Positions 24,764 through 33,992 of a DNA stretch of 64,000 nt are shown one piece after another. Source of the DNA: Lysobacter sp. ISL-50 (lineage in GTDB: Bacteria; Pseudomonadota; Gammaproteobacteria; Xanthomonadales; Xanthomonadaceae); the NCBI RefSeq assembly GCF_018612875.1, contig NZ_JAGGRI010000037.1, positions 62,001 through 126,000 of the forward strand, in the 5' to 3' direction. Within the stretch, counting starts at the first letter, position 1, and each line of letters begins with the position of its first letter. The notes beneath the pieces were generated by a model, which worked only from the letters and a program-made list of their open reading frames with translations, made no database searches and had not been told where the DNA came from. A program made the position numbers and the translations under genes.

Positions 24764-24884
24764 GATCGGGACCTCGCGGGAAACGGCCGCCACTATAGGG
24801 TTTTCCCGGTTCACGCCGGAGTGAAGGGCGCCGCGCGCGATGGCCGCGCGCAGCGCCCGCCTTGCCATGCAGCGGTCGCGGCGG

Positions 24885-25859
24885 TCAGCCGCGCACGGCC
24901 ACGTTGTTCTCGAACGCCATCTGCGCCTGGGCCTGATCGGCCCAGCGCACGTCCGCGCCGGCCGGCGGATCGGTGCTGATCATGGTCAGCGAAGCGTCGA
25001 CGTAGTCCGGGAACGTGCCGGCCCACTGCTGCGGCGTTACCGGCAGGGCGTTGGTCAGCACCGTGCACAGATTGATCAGCGAGTGGCGCGACAGCAGATG
25101 CGGGAACCACTCGTGATCGACGTAGAACGCGGTGCGGAATCCGCTGCCGACCGCGCTGTAGTCGAACGCCGACGGCGGCAGCGAGGGCACATAGTCCCAA
25201 TAGTTGTAGACGCGCACGCTGTCGCTGTCGGCGATCTTGCTGGCGTAGGCGATCGCCCAGTCGTCGGTGCCGACCATCGGGCTGGAGAAGTTGATGTTCA
25301 ACGCCGTGGTCGGTTGGCTGATGGCGACATCCAGCGAGAACAACTGGCTCAAGGCCGCGCCCAGGCTGTGGCCGGTCACATACAACTGCGTGGTCGGGAA
25401 CTGTTGCAGCAAGGCGAACAGTTGCTGCCGCATCGACTGGCTCATGCCGCCGCCGGTGCCGTCGTAGATGCCGTAGAAACCCGACGATACCCGCGGCGTC
25501 GGGCTGATGCTGCCGCTGGTGGGAACGAAATCGGTCGGGATGAAATGCACGTCCTCGTACGCGTCCAGGTCCGAGTCGGTGCCGCGGAAGGCGAAGATGC
25601 AGGTGCCCGGGTCGCTGTCGGACTGGAACACCAGCCCGTATTTTTCTTCCGAACCGGTGAACAAGATCGCATCCCAACCAGTCCAGGCGCCGACCTGGGT
25701 GTAACCGGCGGGCGCCTGGTACGGCGTGCCCTGGTAATAGTCGTAAGCGGCCTTGGACGCGGCCGCCAGGGCCAGGGTCAAGGTCGCGTCGAGAGTCGGA
25801 TTGGACACCGATTGCACATCGGAAGTCGCTCGTTGGGCCATCGCGTTGCTCGGGCTCAT
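24885..25859 (-). CDS. Class 3 lipase family protein
   Basis: A 324-residue alpha/beta hydrolase. The nucleophile elbow is LYVTGHSLGAALSQLFSLD. The oxyanion strand is CIFAFRGTDSDLDAYEDVHF. The Asp lies in VRVYNYWDYVP and the His probably in PHLLSRHSLINL; together these match Lipase_3 (PF01764). There is no signal peptide; the N terminus is MSPSNAMAQRATSDV. Export would need another route, for example type VI or type II via a non-classical signal, otherwise it is intracellular. A terminator hairpin at 26049-26083 separates it from the beta-helix gene. Confidence 0.88.
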   Translation of the reverse strand: MSPSNAMAQRATSDVQSVSNPTLDATLTLALAAASKAAYDYYQGTPYQAPAGYTQVGAWTGWDAILFTGSEEKYGLVFQSDSDPGTCIFAFRGTDSDLDAYEDVHFIPTDFVPTSGSISPTPRVSSGFYGIYDGTGGGMSQSMRQQLFALLQQFPTTQLYVTGHSLGAALSQLFSLDVAISQPTTALNINFSSPMVGTDDWAIAYASKIADSDSVRVYNYWDYVPSLPPSAFDYSAVGSGFRTAFYVDHEWFPHLLSRHSLINLCTVLTNALPVTPQQWAGTFPDYVDASLTMISTDPPAGADVRWADQAQAQMAFENNVAVRG

Positions 25860-26048
25860 GGTTCGCCTCGTCGTTGGTTAGCGGAATGACGTCGCGCGGG
25901 CGAGCGCGTCCGGCGCCGCGAGACGGCGCAGAACGCGCGATAGGCAATGGGACGCGCCTTGCCTGATTGCGGCGGGACTCGGTCGGCTGCGGCCGGTCCG
26001 GTTCGCACGCGGCATTCGTTAGTACGTCAAACGCACCGGCTTGAGGAC

Positions 26049-26083
26049 AAAAAAACGGAGCAGCGCGCGAACCGCTGCTCCGT
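26049..26083 (-). terminator. Rho-independent terminator of the beta-helix protein gene
   Basis: A perfect 11-bp stem (ACGGAGCAGCG) with a 7-nt loop. On the minus strand it is followed by seven Ts (plus-strand A-run at 26049-26055). It ends transcription of the leftward gene at 26151. Confidence 0.85.
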
Positions 26084-26150
26084 CTTCGAGGTCGATCCCG
26101 CCGACCCTCGCCCGCGCCGGCTGACTGCGCGGGCGGCGCCTTCGCGGCGC

Positions 26151-28301
26151 TTACTGCGGCGCGTCTTCGACCACGACGTCGTCCACGTAGAAGGTCGCAT
26201 CCTCATGGCCCGAGTCGGACGAACCCAGCAACATGATCCACACGCTCGCGGTCAGCGGCGGCGGCTGCACGGTGCCGGTCACCTGCGACCAATCGTCGCC
26301 GATCGCGCCGAACATCACGTCGCTGAAGGACGTGTCCTCATCGCCGGTGGCCGGCGTGCCGTCTTCCTTGAGCCAGCGCAGACGCAGGCGCGAATTACCC
26401 GGCAACGATGCCGTGCCGGCCGCGTGCTTGACCCAAAGGCTCACCCGCTTGGCGCCGTTGTCGGCCAGATAACCGGGATGATTGGCGACCTGCACGCCCC
26501 AATAGCCACTGCTGACCACCTGCAGGCTGTGCGTACCGGTGTGGCCCTGATCGGCGCGGGCGATGGCGCTGCCATACCACGCATTCCACAGACCGGCCGA
26601 CGGCTCCAGCGTGGCGGTCGGTGGATCGAGCAGATTGAACGGCGAGCCGTCGGTGGTGCTGCCGGCGTCCTGATGGTACGGCGCGGCCTGCCAGGCGCTG
26701 AAGCTGATCGCCTCGCCGTAGCGCTTGGCGAAGCGCCACGGGCCGTAGTAGTGATTGTTCGCGAAGCGATTGTTGTTGTTGAACATCACATCGCTCTGCA
26801 CCTGCTGCACGGTGTACGGCGACCAGGTCAGGTTGTTATCGCCGGTCGCGTACAGCGCCTGCGCGCCGCAATAGCTGGAGCTGTTGCACGGCACCACGGC
26901 CGGATCGAAGTAGAACTCGTTGTTGGTCACTTCGATGTTCTTCGCATGCCAGCGGCAATCGCGCTGCAGGACCGGGTCGGCGCCGATCTGGGTGTAGCAC
27001 GGATGCAGGTTGCTGACCGGATCGGGGTACTTGGTCGGATGGTCCGGATCGGGCCGGGCGATCAGCGCCGGATGCACGAACGGAGTGCAGTACACCGAAC
27101 TGGTATTGCCGTTGGAGTTGCAGAAGCGGTTGGCGTTCTCGTAGATCGACACGCCGGAGAAATTATTCTCGAAGTAATTGTCGTAGATGCGCAGCGCGGT
27201 GGAGCCGCTGATCTGCGACTGCAGGCGCGAATCGCCGCCGGATTCGGACAGGTAGATCGCCGGCGCCGGCGAGCCGCGGTCGGAGTTGCCCGACGCCCAG
27301 GCGTTGTTGATGAAGGTGTTGCTGCGGATCGTGGCGTTGTAGCTGATCTCGTACCAGATGCCGACGCCGTCGTTGTCCTTGATGAAATTGTTCTCGAACA
27401 GGAAGTCGATGTTGTTCGTGTCGGCCCACAAGCCGGTGCCGCGGTTGTTGTGGACGTAATTGCCGACCACCTTCGCCCCGCGCACGTCCCAGAACTTGCC
27501 GCCGCCGGTGCAGCCGCACTTGGTCGAGGTTTCCCAGTCGTCGGTGTTGTTGCCGGCGATCTCGTTGTAGCTCAGTTCGATGCCGACGATGGCCGAGCGG
27601 CCCGGAATGGGATTCTCCGGAGTCGGCTCGACGCTGGGCAGCGGCTTCTTGTACATGCTGAAGCCGTACTGGCCGTTGTCCTTCAGGCAGTTGTAGCGCA
27701 CACGGTTGTCGCTGCCGAGAAACACGCCGGCGCCGTCGTTGTCGACGATGGTGTTGTATTCGATGGTCCAGTGGTCGCCGGCATCGTGGTTGACCACGCC
27801 CTGGTCGAAGTTGTCGCGGTCGCGGCCGAAATTGCGGATGGTCAGATAGCGGATGACGACGTTATCGACCGCGTTGGTGAAGGCGTACAGATTCTTGTTC
27901 TTGCCGTCCAGGATCGCGCCCGGCGCGCCCAGATAGGTGTTGCCCGGGCGGGCGATGATCTGGCCGTAGATATCTTCGCCGAAGGTGTGCTCGCCGGTTT
28001 CGAACCAGAACGTCACGCCGCTGCGATTGAAATCGAAACGGCTGTTGTCGCCGGCCGGCACGAGGATCGCGCCCTCGGGCAAGGTCGCAGGGCCCGTCGG
28101 CATGACGCCGGCGCTGCAGTAGTTGGCCGGCGCCTGCGCCGGCCACAGCAGGCCGGTGTGGGCCTGGCCTTCGCCGCCGATCCGCGCCTGCGCCGACACG
28201 GCCAGTGGGATCAGACCGCAACTCAACAAAAGGGCCGGCAGGCACAGCCCGCGCAGCCTGCGATGGAATACGGACAACGGTTTGCGTCGATCGATGGCCA
28301 C
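26151..28301 (-). CDS. Secreted right-handed parallel beta-helix protein with C-terminal carbohydrate-binding-like domain
   Basis: A 716-residue protein. I place the start at a GTG (28301) with GGGGA upstream, because it gives a normal signal peptide (basic n-region, then LPALLLSCGLIPLAVSAQA); the farther ATG at 28457 would add 52 residues. Residues ~100-450 are beta-helix coils rich in N-x-I/V repeats (NVVIRYLTIRNFG, WTIEYNTIVDNDGAGVFLG, VVGNYVHNNRGTGLWADT, FLFENNFIKDNDGVGIWYE). The C-terminal ~170 residues resemble a jelly-roll binding module (GTHSLQVVSSGYWGVQV, VSLWVKHAAG, FYVDDVVVED). Polysaccharide lyase or epimerase activity is plausible but no catalytic set is clear. Confidence 0.8.
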   Translation of the reverse strand: MAIDRRKPLSVFHRRLRGLCLPALLLSCGLIPLAVSAQARIGGEGQAHTGLLWPAQAPANYCSAGVMPTGPATLPEGAILVPAGDNSRFDFNRSGVTFWFETGEHTFGEDIYGQIIARPGNTYLGAPGAILDGKNKNLYAFTNAVDNVVIRYLTIRNFGRDRDNFDQGVVNHDAGDHWTIEYNTIVDNDGAGVFLGSDNRVRYNCLKDNGQYGFSMYKKPLPSVEPTPENPIPGRSAIVGIELSYNEIAGNNTDDWETSTKCGCTGGGKFWDVRGAKVVGNYVHNNRGTGLWADTNNIDFLFENNFIKDNDGVGIWYEISYNATIRSNTFINNAWASGNSDRGSPAPAIYLSESGGDSRLQSQISGSTALRIYDNYFENNFSGVSIYENANRFCNSNGNTSSVYCTPFVHPALIARPDPDHPTKYPDPVSNLHPCYTQIGADPVLQRDCRWHAKNIEVTNNEFYFDPAVVPCNSSSYCGAQALYATGDNNLTWSPYTVQQVQSDVMFNNNNRFANNHYYGPWRFAKRYGEAISFSAWQAAPYHQDAGSTTDGSPFNLLDPPTATLEPSAGLWNAWYGSAIARADQGHTGTHSLQVVSSGYWGVQVANHPGYLADNGAKRVSLWVKHAAGTASLPGNSRLRLRWLKEDGTPATGDEDTSFSDVMFGAIGDDWSQVTGTVQPPPLTASVWIMLLGSSDSGHEDATFYVDDVVVEDAPQ

Positions 28302-28830
28302 TGCGAAATCCCCGTGGATGGTGGCGATATGAAAGGTGTAGCCGCGCACGCGCAGCGATCCTCGCCGCGGCGGCCATGACGGCCGCCGACGGGCGCGTTC
28401 CGAAGCGCTCCCCGCTCCGGTCCCGGCGCGTGCCTGGGCTGCGCAGGTAAATGCCATGGGCCGTCATGGCTCAATAGTGGAGGCTGTCATCACGCGACTG
28501 AGTTGTGATGCGTGTCGCGATAAAAGCCGGGTTCGGCGGGCGCTTGGCAGACCGGTGAGCGCCGGATTGTGCGTAATCGGGCGGCGGCGGGTCGGCCGCG
28601 CGCGATACGCGCGGCCGCGACGCGGGTCCGGCGCGCATTCGTCGCATCCGGCCCGCACCGGATCGCCGAACGCGCGCCCGCGTTTGCCTGCGCTTGCGCT
28701 TACGCGCGCCCTGCGCAGCGCATAAGTCCAATTGTCGCCGGCGAGCATCCGGCCCCGCGATTCGGGGACAACACCGCGCACGGCCCTTGGCTACCGTGCG
28801 CACACCCTCCGCAGTGAACAAGGAACGGAC
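28302..28830. other. Divergent intergenic region
   Basis: 529 bp between the leftward beta-helix gene and the rightward SnoaL-like gene. It contains the GTG-start leader of the former and AAGGAACGGAC before 28831. I see no further gene; open frames are arginine-rich shadows. Confidence 0.5.
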
Positions 28831-29352
28831 ATGACCTCCAATCAATCCCGCAGCGCGCGTGCGCGGCTTCCGCTGGTGTGCTCGATCATCGCCCTATGCG
28901 CCAGCGGCGGCGCCTTCGCCGGCGAAGCGGCCGCCGATGCGTCGGCGCAAGCTCTGAACCAGGGCCAGAACATTCTGCATCGCATCTGCGCGCGCCAGTT
29001 CGAAATCGCGCAGAAGACCGACATGGAATCCTTCCGCGACTACGACGCCGCGACCTTCCGCGCCATCCACGACGAACGCGCCATCACCGTGTTCGACAGC
29101 GGCGGCACGCGCATCGGCATCGACGCGATCATGGCCGCGCTGGCCAGCCACTTCGCCAACCGCGAAGCCAAGTGGAGCTGGACCGAGCGTTATCGTGTCG
29201 TCGACGGCTGCCGCTCGGCCTACATCCTGTACGAAACCGTCTACGAGATTCCGCGCATCGGCTATCGGCAGAAAGCCCTGACCGGCGTCACTTACACCCA
29301 CGACGGATTCAAGTGGCTGAGCATCGCCGACCAGGGCACCAAGTTGCCGTAA
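28831..29352 (+). CDS. Secreted SnoaL/DUF4440-like (NTF2 fold) protein
   Basis: A 173-residue protein with a signal peptide ending near GAFAGEA. The body begins FEIAQKTDMESFRDYDAATF, then FDSGGTRIGIDAIMAALASHF, WSWTERYRVVDGCRSAYILYE and a closing strand DGFKWLSIADQG. This helix-then-sheet order matches DUF4440/SnoaL-like cone folds. Catalytic function is not evident. A terminator hairpin follows at 29381. Confidence 0.7.
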   Translation: MTSNQSRSARARLPLVCSIIALCASGGAFAGEAAADASAQALNQGQNILHRICARQFEIAQKTDMESFRDYDAATFRAIHDERAITVFDSGGTRIGIDAIMAALASHFANREAKWSWTERYRVVDGCRSAYILYETVYEIPRIGYRQKALTGVTYTHDGFKWLSIADQGTKLP

Positions 29353-29380
29353 GCATCCGCCACCCGGGCAGGTGCACGGA

Positions 29381-29407
29381 AAGGCGGCCATCGGCCGCCT
29401 TTCTCGT
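29381..29407 (+). terminator. Rho-independent terminator
   Basis: AAGGCGGCC-ATC-GGCCGCCTTT hairpin followed by CTCG, 28 bp past the stop of the SnoaL-like gene. Confidence 0.75.
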
Positions 29408-29543
29408 TTGCGGCCTCGCAGCCGATGCAACCGCCGTCGCCTGCGCCGCATCAGTTGCCGCATGATCGGCGATGCCGGGCGCGCCCGGCGGACCGTATCA
29501 TCGACCGCCACCGGCAACTGGCCTTTCGCTCCGGACCCAATCC

Positions 29544-30656
29544 ATGAAGACTGCTTACGTCCTGCTCGCCCTGCTGCTGTCCGCCAGTTCCACCGCCATC
29601 GCCGCCGAATGCAAGGACACCTCGAAGTACGCCGACGCGCGCGCCATCGTCAAGGACCTGGGCCGCATCCTCGCGCCCGGCGGCGTGCAGGAAGCCTACG
29701 CCGCGCGCATCGGCGGCATCGAGCAGTGGATCAACGTGCGCGGCCAGGACAAGGCCAATCCGATCCTGTTGATGGCGCACGGCGGCCCGGCTTCGCCGCT
29801 GATCCCCACCGCGTGGCAGTTCCAGCGCCCGATCGAGGAATACTTCACCGTCGTCAACTGGGACCAGCGCGGCGCCGGCAAGACCTACACCCTGCAGGAC
29901 CCGAACAGCTACGCCGACACCATCCATATCGACCGTTACGTCGACGACGCCATCGAAATCGCCGAGTACGTGCGCAAGCGCTACGGCAAGCGCAAGGTCG
30001 TGCTGGCCGGCCACAGCTGGGGCACCATCGTCGGCATGAAAGCCGCGCTGAAGCGTCCGGACCTGTTCTACGCCTATGTCGGCATCGGCCAGGCCATCAA
30101 CGTGCGCGAGAACGAGCGCATCAGTTTCGACTACGGCATGGAGCAGGCCAAGGCGCACGGCAACACCGAGGCGGTCAAGGAAATGCAGACCATCGCGCCC
30201 TACCCCGGCAACCAGCCGATCACCCGCGAGCGCATCATCATCGCGCGCAAGTGGGCGCAGTACTACGGCGGCCTGAGCGCGTATCGCGACGAGTCCAGCT
30301 ACTTCTACCGCGCGCCGTCGCTGTCGCCGGAATACGAGGACTGCGATCGCGCCGCGGTGGACGAAGGCAATGTGTTCTCGCTGGGCCGCATCCTGCCGGA
30401 GTTCCTCGACGTGGACATGAGCCGGGTGCGCGAATTTCCGATCCCGGTGGTGATGTTCATGGGCCGCCACGACTACACCACGCCGTCGCAACCGACCCAG
30501 GCCTGGCTCAAGCAGGTCAAGGCGCCGTACAAGCACGGCGTGTGGTTCGAGCATTCCTCGCACATGATCCAGTGGGAAGAGCCGGGCAAAGTGCTCCTCA
30601 GCCTGGTGCAGTACGTGCGGCCGCTGGCCTTGGATCAACCGGCGCCGAAACCCTGA
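29544..30656 (+). CDS. Secreted alpha/beta hydrolase (proline iminopeptidase-like)
   Basis: A 370-residue protein with signal peptide ending SSTAIAA. Catalytic elements are ILLMAHGGPASP (HGGP oxyanion motif of S33 enzymes), VNWDQRGAGKT, VVLAGHSWGTIVG (nucleophile Ser), FMGRHDYTTPSQPT (Asp) and HSSHMIQWEEPGKV (His). The DQRGAGKS-like motif and HGGP fit the proline-iminopeptidase branch. It may trim peptides in the periplasm. A second, broken copy of its C terminus is present at 32517-32761. Confidence 0.88.
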   Translation: MKTAYVLLALLLSASSTAIAAECKDTSKYADARAIVKDLGRILAPGGVQEAYAARIGGIEQWINVRGQDKANPILLMAHGGPASPLIPTAWQFQRPIEEYFTVVNWDQRGAGKTYTLQDPNSYADTIHIDRYVDDAIEIAEYVRKRYGKRKVVLAGHSWGTIVGMKAALKRPDLFYAYVGIGQAINVRENERISFDYGMEQAKAHGNTEAVKEMQTIAPYPGNQPITRERIIIARKWAQYYGGLSAYRDESSYFYRAPSLSPEYEDCDRAAVDEGNVFSLGRILPEFLDVDMSRVREFPIPVVMFMGRHDYTTPSQPTQAWLKQVKAPYKHGVWFEHSSHMIQWEEPGKVLLSLVQYVRPLALDQPAPKP

Positions 30657-30816
30657 ACCGCGGCGCGGCCGCTGAATTCGCGCGATTCCAACGCCAAGCG
30701 CGGCAAAGTTCAGGCGCAACGTCGTGGAACCGAACGGCGGCCACGCCGGCGGATTCATCGCCCCGAAGCCATTCAAGCGCCGCCGCATGCGTTGAACCGC
30801 AAGGCTCTCGGCAAAA

Positions 30817-30855
30817 CATGAAGGAGACGGCGCGCCGTCTCCTTCATGCTTTTTA
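30817..30855 (+). terminator. Strong Rho-independent terminator
   Basis: A perfect 16-bp palindromic stem (CATGAAGGAGACGGCG and its complement) is followed by GCTTTTT. It is 160 bp past the alpha/beta hydrolase stop and just upstream of the LuxR-like gene. Confidence 0.9.
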
Positions 30856-30946
30856 ACCGTGTCTAAACGCGAAACCCCTTGAATTGGCCTGCTTGCGCGG
30901 AAACTTGCGTTCGCTTCATCTCCCCCGCCGCATTTTCCGACATCGG

Positions 30947-31234
30947 ATGTCATCGGCTTCTGCGCACTGCCCCGAAACGGTCCGGGACGTCCTGCTACGC
31001 GAGGTCGCCCGAACTACTTACTGTCTGCTGAGTCCGATGGAACAATCGGTGCTCATCGCCGCCGCGCGCGGCGCCGAAGACAAGCAGATCGCCGCATCGC
31101 TGGAATGCTCGATCTCCACCGTGCGCACGCTATGGCAACGCATCTATCACAAGACCGGACTGAATTCGCGGCGCAAGCTGATCGCGAAGATCTGGAGCGA
31201 AGCGCTGCGCAGCGTGGGCGGTGTCGTTGTTTAA
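30947..31234 (+). CDS. LuxR-type helix-turn-helix protein (solo GerE domain)
   Basis: A 95-residue protein, basically one GerE domain: LSPMEQSVLIAAARGAEDKQ, IAASLECSISTVRTLWQRIY, HKTGLNSRRKLIAKIW. There is no receiver or autoinducer domain. The N-terminal 30 residues contain two Cys (AHCPE, TTYCLLS). It may be a small orphan regulator of adjacent secreted genes. The start ATG at 30947 lacks a strong ribosome binding site, and an upstream start is possible. Confidence 0.75.
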   Translation: MSSASAHCPETVRDVLLREVARTTYCLLSPMEQSVLIAAARGAEDKQIAASLECSISTVRTLWQRIYHKTGLNSRRKLIAKIWSEALRSVGGVVV

Positions 31235-31275
31235 GCGACATGCCTTCGCGGCAAGGATCTGGTACATCATCGATC

Positions 31276-31911
31276 ATGAAAACCATCTCGCCCACATGGA
31301 TCGGTGGCGCGCTGCTCGGATTGGGCGGCCTCGCGATTTTCCTGTACCTCGACTCCGATACCCGTCAGGCCGTATCGCAATCGGGCCCCGCGGTTTCCGC
31401 GCAAACTCAGACGGCCGATCCCACGCAATCGTCGGGTTCGGCCGATCAGATCGCCGCCTTGCAGGCGCAGATCGACAAGCTGCGCACGCAGACCGCCGCG
31501 CAGCGCTTGCACGGCGACGCAGCACCGGCCGATCAAAAACGCGCGATCGAAGAAGACAGCCGGCGCCACGCCGCCTTCGTCGCCGGCCTGCAGGCCGCGT
31601 TCGGCCGGGAACGGGTCGATCCGCGCTGGGCGCCCACGGCTACGACACGTTTACGGGATGCGATCAATCATGACGCCACCATGCGCGGCGCGATGCGCAA
31701 CGTGGAATGCCGCGCGACCACCTGCCGGGTCCAGGTCAGCGACGACGGCCGCGGCAGCGTCAACAAGAATCTTCCGCTGTGGTCGCAGCAGCTGAGCGAT
31801 CTGCTGCCGCGCATGGTCGGACAGAGCGTGGTCGGCGCCAACGGCCAGACCGAAACCGTGCTGTATCTGATGGCGCCCGACGCGGCCGCCACGCGCGGCC
31901 CGCGTGGCTGA
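31276..31911 (+). CDS. Membrane-anchored protein with coiled coil, function unknown
   Basis: A 211-residue protein. A single N-terminal hydrophobic helix (WIGGALLGLGGLAIFLYL) serves as anchor. It is followed by a Gln/Thr/Ser linker, then a coiled-coil-like ADQIAALQAQIDKLRTQ, and a folded C-terminal part containing VECRATTCRVQVSDDG with a probable C-x5-C disulfide. I do not recognise the family. It starts 41 bp after the LuxR-like gene and may share its transcript. Confidence 0.6.
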   Translation: MKTISPTWIGGALLGLGGLAIFLYLDSDTRQAVSQSGPAVSAQTQTADPTQSSGSADQIAALQAQIDKLRTQTAAQRLHGDAAPADQKRAIEEDSRRHAAFVAGLQAAFGRERVDPRWAPTATTRLRDAINHDATMRGAMRNVECRATTCRVQVSDDGRGSVNKNLPLWSQQLSDLLPRMVGQSVVGANGQTETVLYLMAPDAAATRGPRG

Positions 31912-32016
31912 GCGCGGTCGCCGCGCAGCATCGAGCTTCAGCCCGGCGCCGGCCCCCCTGAACCGACGCCGGCGATGAAGGACAGGGAAACGTCTACTCA
32001 ACTCACGGAGTCATAC

Positions 32017-32496
32017 ATGAAAGCCAATGCAACGATCCTCGCCCTCAGCCTCACTGTGGGCGCGCTGGGCAGCGCCGTTCCGGCAAGCGCCGAGGCGGCC
32101 ACCGCGCAGAACATCAACATCAGCGGCACCGCCTGCAACAACTACAACGCATCGCAAGCGCTGGACATCGACTACCTCACCAGCGGCGTGCGCAACCTCA
32201 ACGCCAGCCCGCGACCGGTCATCTGCCCGATCGTGCGTCATCCGGTCACCGGGCCGGCCCAGGCTTACTACGTGGACGGCAGCAACTACGCCGGCGCGTC
32301 CACCACCTGCACGGTCTCGGCCTACAACTACAGTGGCACCTTCCTCAGCTCGACCAGCTTCACCCGCAGCGATGCGACCTACAGCAACTACACCTCGCTG
32401 CCGACGGTCAGCTACTGGGGCTATACCTCGGTGTTGTGCACCCTGCCGGGCGGCGCCAACGGCGTGCTGTTCGGCGCCAGCGCGATCGATTCCTGA
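32017..32496 (+). CDS. Small secreted protein, function unknown
   Basis: A 159-residue protein with signal peptide ending PASAEA. The mature part is Asn/Tyr/Ser/Thr-rich and beta-predicted (QNINISGTACNNYNASQALD, PRPVICPIVRHPVTG, TSVLCTLPGGANGVLFG) with four cysteines. An in-frame start lies 14 codons upstream, but MKANATIL gives the normal signal peptide. No family recognised. Confidence 0.6.
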   Translation: MKANATILALSLTVGALGSAVPASAEAATAQNINISGTACNNYNASQALDIDYLTSGVRNLNASPRPVICPIVRHPVTGPAQAYYVDGSNYAGASTTCTVSAYNYSGTFLSSTSFTRSDATYSNYTSLPTVSYWGYTSVLCTLPGGANGVLFGASAIDS

Positions 32497-32516
32497 GCAG
32501 GCGACCGGGTCTAAAG

Positions 32517-32761
32517 CAGCCGATCGTGCACCCGGATGCGCGGCCGGTCCTGGTGACGATACTCATGGGCCGCCACGACCGCACCACGCCGTCGCAACCC
32601 ACCGGAGCCTGGCTCAACCAGTCAAGGCGCCGTGCAAGCGGGGCGTGTGGTTCGGGCATTCCTCGCTCATGATCCAGTGGGAAGAGCCCGGCAAAGTGCG
32701 GCCCAGCGTGGCGCAATACGCGCGGCCGTTCACCGACGAACAGGCCGCGCACACTCCCTGA
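32517..32761 (+). pseudogene. Frameshifted C-terminal fragment of the 29544-30656 hydrolase
   Basis: The first part reads VTILMGRHDRTTPSQPTGAW and continues LNQ in one frame, matching FMGRHDYTTPSQPTQAWLKQ of the upstream hydrolase. The match continues after a frameshift as VKAPCKRGVWFGHSSLMIQW, then EEPGKVRPSVAQYARPF, against VKAPYKHGVWFEHSSHMIQW of the intact gene. The catalytic Asp is kept, but the nucleophile region is absent and the catalytic-His region reads HSSLM instead of HSSHM. It is a relic of local duplication, about 2 kb from its parent, and has no start or upstream part. Confidence 0.88.
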
Positions 32762-32866
32762 GCGCGACGACGGAGAAAATCCGTCGCAGATCGCACCGTC
32801 CATCGCACCGCAACGGCGCCGGAGCCGCCGGCGATCGGGATCGTCGGCGGCGGACAAACGCTGCCG

Positions 32867-33145
32867 TCAGTTCCTGTGGCAGGTGATGGTTCCCTCGACG
32901 AACTGGACCTCGCTGGAAGGATCGAAGTAGGTGCCGTTGACCACGAATTCGCCCGCGGTGCCGCCTTTGGCCTCGCAAGCGCTGACCAACTGGGCGCGGA
33001 CGACTTCGATCATTTCTTCCTTCGAAGTGTTTACCGAACCATCGGAAAGAGAGAGGGTGAAACTTTCACCCGCCAATGCGGAGCCCGTCGTCAGCAGGCC
33101 GGCGACGATCAACAGGGGCGAGAAAAAACGACGAGATACAGTCAT
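32867..33145 (-). CDS. Small secreted protein, function unknown
   Basis: A 92-residue protein with signal peptide ending GSALAGE. GGAG lies 7 nt before the start at 33145. The mature part contains EEMIEVVRAQLVSACEAKG, GEFVVNGTYF and EGTITCHRN, with two cysteines that likely pair. Its layout (short exported beta-rich protein, C---GG spacing) loosely resembles that of 47404-47655, but similarity is weak. Confidence 0.6.
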   Translation of the reverse strand: MTVSRRFFSPLLIVAGLLTTGSALAGESFTLSLSDGSVNTSKEEMIEVVRAQLVSACEAKGGTAGEFVVNGTYFDPSSEVQFVEGTITCHRN

Positions 33146-33992
33146 GAGTAAACTCCATCGAGACATTTGAGTAACCGGGGAAGTCCCGGCGCGATTGTGT
33201 CGCTCGTTGCGCGCCCGTCCGGATCGGACACTGGGCAAAACTTAAACACGCGCCGGCAAAATTCAATCGCCCGCCCGATGGCATCGATTGCATGTCCGCT
33301 TGCTTTTTCGCGATAGCGGCCGCCGTCTTGCCGCGATGTCCACGGATCGATCGTGATGTGCCTTACAGGTTCAACTAACCGCGCTTTTTGATAGTGAAAA
33401 ACACTATAAGACCGCACCTCGCGGAAACGGCCGGATCGCCGCCACCGACGGCTTGAACCGTGCGAGTGCAGCGCGCGCAGCTGGAAAGCGGCGCAATTCG
33501 ATCACGATCATCGCAGCGAACGCGGCTCGACGGTGCCGGAACAATCGCTGCATGCGGGATGCTTTCGTCTTTTTCTTGCTTCAACAGCCGCGTGCCCCTG
33601 GCAACCCACAATCATCTACTCAGGGTGATTAAACATCTCAAGAACCCATCAAACACGCACGCAGAATCAATGTTCCCGCGCCCCAACCGATTGACGAATC
33701 GAATTCGATCGATCGTAAATTTGAATGACGACGATCGATATTTGTGACGCAGGCGCGAAAGCGAATCGCCATCGAAAGTGATGACTCGCGGTATTTGCGC
33801 GAATCCCCCGACGCGCCACCTGCGTTGAACGCAAGGCCTCGACGATGACTGCTCCGTCGATCCGCCGATCGCAAACGCCGTCCCGCGCCCGGGCCGGCCA
33901 TCGCCCATAGGTGCAATAGCGAAGCCGCTTCGCGGCGCCCACCATCGGCCGATCAGTTCCTGCCGCTGTCGAACCGCCGCTAGGAGGCGATC
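33146..33992. other. Long intergenic region upstream of PHB depolymerase
   Basis: 847 bp with short AT-richer patches (for example 33700-33750). Several open frames of 75-98 codons occur on both strands, but none has a plausible ribosome binding site or known domain. Part of it must hold the promoters of the flanking divergent genes. Confidence 0.45.

Noticed and set aside
25947-28379. 810-codon rightward open frame opposite the beta-helix gene
   Set aside because: It is the antisense of a beta-helix protein with signal peptide, repeats and a terminator on the other strand; its translation is Val/Ala/Arg-rich without motifs.
28302-28457. Upstream ATG start for the beta-helix protein
   Set aside because: It would put 52 arginine-rich residues before the signal peptide; the GTG at 28301 has GGGGA upstream and fits export.
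33460-33908. Small genes in the PHB depolymerase upstream region
   Set aside because: Several overlapping frames of similar length on both strands and no ribosome binding site or domain.
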